DNA of 12,178 nucleotides from positions 1 through 12,178 of the forward strand of contig JAHEOI010000336.1 of NCBI GenBank assembly GCA_018610125.1. The letters run 5' to 3'. The notes under the pieces are model-generated. The model was not told the origin of the DNA. It saw only the letters and a program-made list of their open reading frames with translations, and ran no database searches. The stretch comes from Verrucomicrobiota bacterium (GTDB taxonomy: Bacteria; Verrucomicrobiota; Verrucomicrobiia; Limisphaerales; JAHEOI01). The stretch's first letter is position 1. Each line of letters opens with the position of its first letter. Shown here in pieces: positions 7,689 to 12,178 of the stretch. Both the position numbers and the translations under genes were made by a program.

Positions 7689-8789
7689 ATGTCATATTCG
7701 ATGTCCGATCTTTTGCACCTCGTGGTTTCGGAGGGAGCGTCTGACTTGCACCTCCGTGTCGGGACTGCGCCGGCCATTCGTCAGCATGGTGTCCTCCATC
7801 GAGTCGAAGGGCCGGCGTTGACCCAGGATGACACCGAGGAGTTGATGCGAAGCATTACTTCGGAAGACCATATCCGCCAAGTTCGCGAAAAAGGCGGTGC
7901 CGACTTCGGTTTCGCCTTTGGGGACATGGCGCGCTTCCGTGTCAGTGTCTTCAAGGAAAAGGGAAACTTCGGGCTTGTCCTTCGCCAAATCCCGAGCACC
8001 TTGCTCAGCCTTGAGAAAATCGGCTTACCGCCTTCTGTGCGCGAGCTCCTATACAAACCGCGCGGCTTGGTCCTTGTCACGGGGCCGACCGGGTCCGGGA
8101 AGTCCACGACTCTGGCCTCGATGATCAACGTCCTCAACGAAGAGCGAGATGATGCCCATATCATCACGGTCGAGGACCCGATCGAGTTTTATCACACGCA
8201 TAAGAAATCGGTGGTGACTCAGCGCGAGGTCAATGTCGATGTGCCCAGCTTTGCTGAAGCCACACGCCGGGCGCTGCGTCAGGACCCGGACATCATCTTG
8301 GTCGGTGAGCTGCGCGACCTTGAGACGATCGAGGCGGCCATCACGGCTTCCGAAACGGGCCACTTGGTCTTTGGAACGCTCCATACCACCGGCGCCGCCA
8401 AGACAATCGATCGTATTGTCAATGCCTTCCCGACCAATCAGCAAGAGACCATCCGAATTCAGCTCTCAACCGTGACCCAGGCCATTATTTCCCAATTGTT
8501 ACTGCCGCGCATTGACAAACCGGGTCGAGTGGCTGTGTTCGAGGTCATGATCAATACACCTTCTGTCTCGGCGCTGATTCGAGATAATAAGACATTCCGC
8601 ATCAACTCCGATATTCAGACCGGGGCCAAACATGGGATGGTCACGCTTGACGGGTTTTTGATGGATAAGTATCAACAAGGGATGATCTCGCAAGAAGAGG
8701 TCGTTACCAAGGCGCAAGATCCGCAGACGGTGATGCAGAAAATCCAACAGCTCGAAGAGGCCGAAGCATTGGCGGCCGCCGAAAAATAA
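7689..8789 (+). CDS. pilT: Type IV pilus retraction ATPase PilT
   Basis: This 366 aa cytoplasmic hexameric ATPase powers pilus depolymerisation, twitching motility and, in many bacteria, DNA uptake. The N-terminus (ASDLHLRVG, 18-25) matches the PilT PAS-like domain. The motor motifs are Walker A GPTGSGKS (132-139), Asp box TVEDPIEF (160-167), Walker B DIILVGELRD (201-210) and His box TGHLVFGTLHTTGA (223-236), followed by the PilT-specific DRIVNAFP (241-248). The region corresponding to the AIRNLIRE retraction motif reads SALIRDNK (294-301). It lacks the zinc tetracysteine and the long N-terminal domain, separating it from the flanking PilB paralogues. The C-terminus ends in an Ala/Glu-rich helix. 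No Shine-Dalgarno precedes the ATG at 7689, nor the alternative ATG at 7701 (M5), so the exact start is open. It ends 6 bases before the next ATPase gene. Confidence 0.94.
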   Translation: MSYSMSDLLHLVVSEGASDLHLRVGTAPAIRQHGVLHRVEGPALTQDDTEELMRSITSEDHIRQVREKGGADFGFAFGDMARFRVSVFKEKGNFGLVLRQIPSTLLSLEKIGLPPSVRELLYKPRGLVLVTGPTGSGKSTTLASMINVLNEERDDAHIITVEDPIEFYHTHKKSVVTQREVNVDVPSFAEATRRALRQDPDIILVGELRDLETIEAAITASETGHLVFGTLHTTGAAKTIDRIVNAFPTNQQETIRIQLSTVTQAIISQLLLPRIDKPGRVAVFEVMINTPSVSALIRDNKTFRINSDIQTGAKHGMVTLDGFLMDKYQQGMISQEEVVTKAQDPQTVMQKIQQLEEAEALAAAEK

Positions 8790-8795
8790 ACGATT

Positions 8796-10511
8796 ATGTC
8801 AGACGTCGCTTCGAATCCACTCCTGGCGCTCATTCAAGAGCGAGAGCTTCTTGATGACATGCAACTGGAAGAAGTATCGCAAGAGCTTACCCGGAGTGGT
8901 AAGGCGGCGATTCAGGTTCTCCAGGATTTCGAGCTGCTCGATATCGAGACGATTCTCCAAGTCATAGCAGACCACCTGGGGACCGAAGTGGTCGACTTAA
9001 GTGAGATGGAGATCTCGCAAGATGCGATCGATGCCGTCCCGGCTAATACGGCCCGGATGTACCAATGCCTGCCGATCGAGCTCTTTGGGTCCACTCTGAA
9101 AATTGCCTTGACGGATCCATTGAATCCCGGGGTGGTCGATGAGATGGGGTTCTTGCTTCACAAGGAGGTTCAGCTCGTCGTGGCCGATCCGGCTCAAATC
9201 GAGCGCTTGATCAACAGTTACTACGCCGAGGAAGAGGCGTCGGAAGGTTATTCCGATATCCTAAAGGAGCTGGGTCATGATCCGGGCAAAGGGGAGGAGG
9301 CGGTCGCGCAAGCTTCACAGGAGCTTCCTACGATGGATCTCGAGGATATGGAGGACCAAACCCCGATCATTCGGTTTGTCAACTTGGTCCTTTATCAAGC
9401 GGTCCAGGACCGGGCCAGTGATATCCACTTTGAGCCGTTCGAGGAGGAATTCAAGATCCGCTACCGGGTCGACGGCGCTCTTTATGAGATGTCGCCGCCC
9501 CCGAAGCACTTGGCGGTGCCGGTGACCTCTCGGTTGAAGGTGATGGCCAACCTTGATATTGCCGAGCGCCGGTTGCCGCAAGACGGTCGTATTTCAATCA
9601 ATCTGGCCGGGCGCCCGGTCGACTTACGTGTCTCCACGCTGCCCACCCAATTTGGGGAATCGGTCGTGCTCCGTGTTTTGGATCGGTCGGCGCAAACCCT
9701 TGAGGTCGAGAATCTTGGCATGCCGGACCACATCCTCGATTACGTCAAGCACGCCGTGGAGCAGCCGAACGGGATCTTGGTCGTAACAGGACCGACCGGC
9801 TCAGGGAAGACGACCACCGAGTATTCATGCCTGAAACGGGTCAATCGCGTCGGCTCCAAGCTGTTAACCGCCGAAGATCCGATCGAATTTGATCTGGAAG
9901 GGATCATGCAGGTGGCCGTTAACGAAGGGGTGGGTCTCACCTTTGCCGCTGCTTTGCGCTCGTTTTTACGGCAGGATCCCGATATCATTATGGTCGGGGA
10001 AATGCGTGACTTGGAGACCGCTCAGATTGCGATTCAAGCATCGCTGACCGGCCACTTGGTGCTGACGACCTTGCACACGAATGATTCCACCGGTGCCGTG
10101 ACGCGACTTGTCGATATGGGCGTTGAGCCATTCCTGGTCTCATCGACATTGATGGGGGTGCTGGCCCAGCGACTCGTCAGGATGGTCTGCCCCAAATGCC
10201 GCAGTCCGTATGAGCCTACCGAGCACCAGCTTGGGCTTTTGAATCTCTCGCCTCATGATTTGGGCGAAAAGGCGTTTTATTACGGAAAAGGATGCAGTAA
10301 TTGCCACCATTCCGGATACAAAGGACGAAAAGGGATCTACGAGCTGTTGGTTAATAGCGAGGAAGTCTCGGAGTTGATTAATGACCGGTCACCTGCAATG
10401 GTCATTCGGCAAAAGGCGGTGGAACAGGGGATGGTCACGCTGCGCGAGGATGGAATGCGCGCTCTCTTTGATGGGTCTACAAGCGTGGAAGAAGTGCTCA
10501 AGTATACGTAA
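8796..10511 (+). CDS. pilB: PilB/GspE-family type IV pilus assembly ATPase (copy 2)
   Basis: This is a second, divergent extension-type ATPase, also 571 aa. An N-terminal MshEN-like domain covers ~8-145, an acidic linker ~145-188 (rich in E and D), and the motor domains ~190-568. Visible motifs are Walker A GPTGSGKT (332-339), Asp box LTAEDPIEF (357-365), Walker B DIIMVGEMRD (396-405), His box TGHLVLTTLHTND (418-430) and zinc cysteines C465/C468 and C500/C503. Two positions are odd: KTTTEYSC follows Walker A where PilB proteins usually have KTTTLY, and the Asp box has TAEDP where TVEDP is usual. It starts 6 bases after pilT with no clear Shine-Dalgarno, suggesting translational coupling, and is followed by pilC after 21 bases. 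The tight spacing to pilC suggests this copy may be the main partner of the platform protein (inference). A GspE role in secretion is possible. Confidence 0.92.
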   Translation: MSDVASNPLLALIQERELLDDMQLEEVSQELTRSGKAAIQVLQDFELLDIETILQVIADHLGTEVVDLSEMEISQDAIDAVPANTARMYQCLPIELFGSTLKIALTDPLNPGVVDEMGFLLHKEVQLVVADPAQIERLINSYYAEEEASEGYSDILKELGHDPGKGEEAVAQASQELPTMDLEDMEDQTPIIRFVNLVLYQAVQDRASDIHFEPFEEEFKIRYRVDGALYEMSPPPKHLAVPVTSRLKVMANLDIAERRLPQDGRISINLAGRPVDLRVSTLPTQFGESVVLRVLDRSAQTLEVENLGMPDHILDYVKHAVEQPNGILVVTGPTGSGKTTTEYSCLKRVNRVGSKLLTAEDPIEFDLEGIMQVAVNEGVGLTFAAALRSFLRQDPDIIMVGEMRDLETAQIAIQASLTGHLVLTTLHTNDSTGAVTRLVDMGVEPFLVSSTLMGVLAQRLVRMVCPKCRSPYEPTEHQLGLLNLSPHDLGEKAFYYGKGCSNCHHSGYKGRKGIYELLVNSEEVSELINDRSPAMVIRQKAVEQGMVTLREDGMRALFDGSTSVEEVLKYT

Positions 10512-10519
10512 CGAAATTT

Positions 10520-10526
10520 AAGGAAG
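10520..10526 (+). promoter_or_regulatory. Strong ribosome binding site for pilC
   Basis: AAGGAAG lies six bases before the ATG at 10533. It is the clearest Shine-Dalgarno sequence in the pil cluster and fixes the pilC start. By contrast, pilT and the second pilB-like gene have none. Confidence 0.7.
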
Positions 10527-10532
10527 CGAGCT

Positions 10533-11828
10533 ATGCCAACATTCAACTACGTGGCCATGGACGCCCGAGGTAAGGAGACCAAGGGCTCCCTGGAGGTCGG
10601 CAGCCAGAACGAGGCAATCGGACGCCTTAAGGAAATGGGCTACTTCCCGACCAAGGTGGTCGAGGCCGACAAGGCCAAACCGGCCAAAAAGGCCGCGAAA
10701 AAGTCGGGAGCGGCCAAGAAAGGTGCCAAGAAAAAGGGGGGTAAAGGGAACCTCGAAATCAACATCAAGATTCCCGGGTTTGACCGCGTCAAGCCGAAGG
10801 TCTTGACCGCTTTCACACGCCAGTTGGCAACGCTCGTTGACGCCGGCCTGCCGTTATTGCGAGGCCTTCGGGTTCTCGAAAAACAGGAGAAGGACGCCAA
10901 CCTCAGGGAGAAAATCAGCGGAATTGCCGACGCGATCGAAGGCGGGAGCACCTTTTCCGAGGCGTTGGCCCAATACCCAAAAGTCTTCAATAAGCTCTTT
11001 GTGAACATGGTCCGCGCCGGCGAGCTTGGCGGTGTGCTTGAGGTGGTCCTCAACCGCCTTTCCGAGTTCATGGAAAAGGCGCAGAAGATCAAGGGCAAGG
11101 TCGTCTCGGCCATGTTCTATCCGGTCGCTGTCATGATCGTCGCCATCGCGATCTTGGCTGTCTTGATGATTTTTGTCGTCCCCAAATTCGAAAAGATTTT
11201 CGAAGACATGTTGGGCGGCGAAGCCATGCCGGGGTTCACGGTCTTTGTCTTAAACATCAGTAACCTGGTCGAGAACCACGCCCTCAAAACGCTGGGGGTG
11301 ATCGTCGGATTTGTGATCTTCATACGGCTGCTTTTAAAGATAAAGCTTTTGAGGCGAGGCTGGGATCGAATGAAGCTGCACCTGCCTGTGTTTGGTCCTG
11401 TCCTCGCCAAGGTCCAGATTGCTCGCTTCACCCGAACGCTCGGTACATTGGTCAGTTCCGGTGTCCCGATCTTGCAGGCGCTGACGATCGTCAAAGAGAC
11501 CGCCGGCAATGTGATTGTTGCCAATGCCATCGGCGCCGTCCATGAAAGCGTCAAGGAGGGAGAAAGCATCACCGCCCCCTTGGAAAATTCCAAGGTCTTT
11601 CCACCGATGGTCATCAGCATGGTCGATGTCGGCGAGCAAACAGGCGCCTTGCCCGAGATGTTGGTCAAGATCGCCGACAACTATGACGAAGAGGTCGATA
11701 ACGCGGTGGCCGCCATGACCTCGCTTTTGGAGCCGATCATGATCGTCTTCCTGGCAGTAATCGTCGGCAGTATCGTCATTGCCATGTTCCTGCCGCTCAT
11801 CACCATGATCCAGAAAGTCGGCGGCTGA
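10533..11828 (+). CDS. pilC: Type IV pilus inner-membrane platform protein PilC (GspF family)
   Basis: PilC is the 431 aa integral membrane platform on which PilB and PilT act to polymerise or remove pilins. The opening PTFNYVAMDARGKETKGSLE (2-21) is typical of the family. Two T2SSF helical domains follow, at about 90-215 (FTRQLATLVDAGLPLLRGL) and 295-420 (FTRTLGTLVSSGVPILQAL). Hydrophobic segments lie at ~194-216, ~252-268 and ~400-426, the usual three membrane spans. Conserved GE motifs appear as RAGELGGVL (161-169) and DVGEQTGAL (365-373). Between the N-terminal cytoplasmic strand region and the first domain is a Lys/Ala/Gly-rich low-complexity linker (~47-72), probably flexible and strongly basic. 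It ends the pil operon and is followed by a strong terminator. Confidence 0.95.
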   Translation: MPTFNYVAMDARGKETKGSLEVGSQNEAIGRLKEMGYFPTKVVEADKAKPAKKAAKKSGAAKKGAKKKGGKGNLEINIKIPGFDRVKPKVLTAFTRQLATLVDAGLPLLRGLRVLEKQEKDANLREKISGIADAIEGGSTFSEALAQYPKVFNKLFVNMVRAGELGGVLEVVLNRLSEFMEKAQKIKGKVVSAMFYPVAVMIVAIAILAVLMIFVVPKFEKIFEDMLGGEAMPGFTVFVLNISNLVENHALKTLGVIVGFVIFIRLLLKIKLLRRGWDRMKLHLPVFGPVLAKVQIARFTRTLGTLVSSGVPILQALTIVKETAGNVIVANAIGAVHESVKEGESITAPLENSKVFPPMVISMVDVGEQTGALPEMLVKIADNYDEEVDNAVAAMTSLLEPIMIVFLAVIVGSIVIAMFLPLITMIQKVGG

Positions 11829-11885
11829 TTAGGCGCTTCCCGGAAAAAGAAACAGTGACAAATCCAGGTCACGGACCATGAAAGC

Positions 11886-11923
11886 GGACCCTACCCGGTC
11901 GGATTCAGGTAGGGTCCATTTTT
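11886..11923 (+). terminator. Strong intrinsic terminator after pilC
   Basis: A perfect 10-bp stem, GGACCCTACC (11886-11895) with GGTAGGGTCC (11908-11917), encloses a 12-base loop and is followed at once by ATTTTTCTT (T-run at 11919-11923). It lies 58 bases after the pilC stop codon. This is a textbook Rho-independent terminator and marks the end of the pilB-pilT-pilB-pilC unit. Confidence 0.9.
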
Positions 11924-11958
11924 CTTGAATTCGTGGAATCCCTCTCCCGTCTGCGGAG

Positions 11959-11982
11959 TCGACCGCTCGGTAGCGGGGTCGA
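11959..11982. other. GC-rich bulged hairpin
   Basis: TCGACCGCT (11959-11967) pairs with AGCGG plus TCGA (11972-11976 and 11979-11982), with a CGGT tetraloop and a two-base GG bulge. No T-run follows, so it is not a typical terminator. It could be a chance structure, or part of a transcript or a protein-binding site in the region between pilC and the next gene. Confidence 0.3.
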
Positions 11983-12109
11983 TGAGAAAGAGGCGCAACC
12001 GCTCCTTCTAGGGAATCCCCGGTTTGACCAAGAAGGGCATCAAGTCGCAACGGGCAAGGAGGGGCTGCCGCGATGCTTCCCACCGGTGTTACCATCAACC
12101 GAAAAAGTA

Positions 12110-12139
12110 TTGACACCATGGGGAAAAATGATGTAAATA
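12110..12139 (+). promoter_or_regulatory. Probable sigma70-type promoter reading out of the window
   Basis: A perfect -35 box TTGACA (12110-12115) is followed by TAAATA (12134-12139) at an 18-base spacing; the -10 match is weak, although a TG dinucleotide sits immediately before TAAATA. It shares the exact -35 hexamer of the pil operon promoter at 5752. It would start transcription within or next to the overlapping inverted repeats that follow. The downstream gene is outside the window. Confidence 0.45.
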
Positions 12140-12165
12140 CAATGTAACCACATTGCATGTGCAAT
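12140..12165. repeat. Two overlapping inverted repeats, possible operator
   Basis: CAATGT-AACC-ACATTG (12140-12155) is a perfect inverted repeat with a 4-base spacer. It overlaps a second perfect one, ATTGCA-TG-TGCAAT (12152-12165). Both lie where the start of transcription from the 12110 promoter would be expected. Dyad elements at that position often bind dimeric regulators. No regulator is identified, and chance is possible in an AT-rich stretch. Confidence 0.4.
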
Positions 12166-12178
12166 TGAATCAAAAACG

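Larger units (their letters stand above)
11829..12178. other. 350-base gene-free region after pilC
   Basis: The region holds, in order, the pilC terminator (11886-11923), a GC-rich hairpin (11959-11982), about 125 bases in which I see no gene or RNA family, and a probable outward-reading promoter with inverted repeats (12110-12165). Short open frames on both strands cross the terminator or have no recognisable protein features, so I do not call them. The gene served by the final promoter starts beyond the window; in this context it could be a pilin or another pilus gene, but nothing in the sequence proves that. Confidence 0.6.

Noticed and set aside
11959..11990. Resemblance of CGGTAGCGGGGTCGATG to the 3' part of a c-di-GMP-I (GEMM) riboswitch
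   Set aside because: The rest of the aptamer core (GCAAACC, GACGCAAAGCC and the two-helix layout) is absent, so the similarity is local and probably chance.
11829..12173. 114-codon minus-strand and 67-codon plus-strand open frames in the 3' region
   Set aside because: The minus-strand frame runs across the pilC terminator. Both have low-complexity or arbitrary composition, no clear ribosome binding site and no recognisable features.

Overview
The window looks like chromosomal DNA from a member of the PVC bacterial superphylum, most likely a verrucomicrobial (or, less likely, planctomycete-type) lineage. The main evidence is the large exported protein on the minus strand. It combines a 'membrane-bound dehydrogenase' beta-propeller-like region, HEAT-like helical repeats and a C-terminal CxxCH haem-binding domain, an architecture (TIGR02604/TIGR02603-type families) typical of Verrucomicrobia and Planctomycetes. 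Coding density is high, base composition is moderately GC-rich, and I see no mobile elements, CRISPR arrays, rRNA or tRNA.

Layout. Two transcription units diverge from an intergenic region at 5610-5824. To the left, on the minus strand, a tightly packed set of three genes reads thpR (RNA 2',3'-cyclic phosphodiesterase), then a PurD-like ATP-grasp ligase, then the PVC-type cytochrome-like dehydrogenase. The gaps are 18 and 38 bases, so co-transcription is likely, although the three products do not form an obvious pathway. To the right, on the plus strand, a type IV pilus motor cluster reads pilB-like ATPase 1, pilT, pilB-like ATPase 2 and pilC. A good sigma70-type promoter (TTGACA at 5752) lies just upstream, and a strong intrinsic terminator (11886-11923) follows pilC.

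How the genes work together. The PilB-type ATPases should power pilin polymerisation, PilT depolymerisation and retraction, and PilC is the inner-membrane platform they act on. The two extension-type ATPases flanking pilT are divergent paralogues rather than a recent duplication. No pilin, PilM/N/O/P, secretin or prepilin peptidase is in the window. The last 350 bases hold the pilC terminator, a structured but apparently gene-free stretch, and then a probable promoter with overlapping inverted repeats that reads out of the window, presumably into the next gene.

I found no convincing evidence of a wholly new system. The points most worth a second look are the PurD-like enzyme whose signature loop is altered, the carbohydrate-binding-like N-terminus on the PVC cytochrome, the pilB-pilT-pilB arrangement with unusual motif residues, and the palindromic element at the right-hand end.
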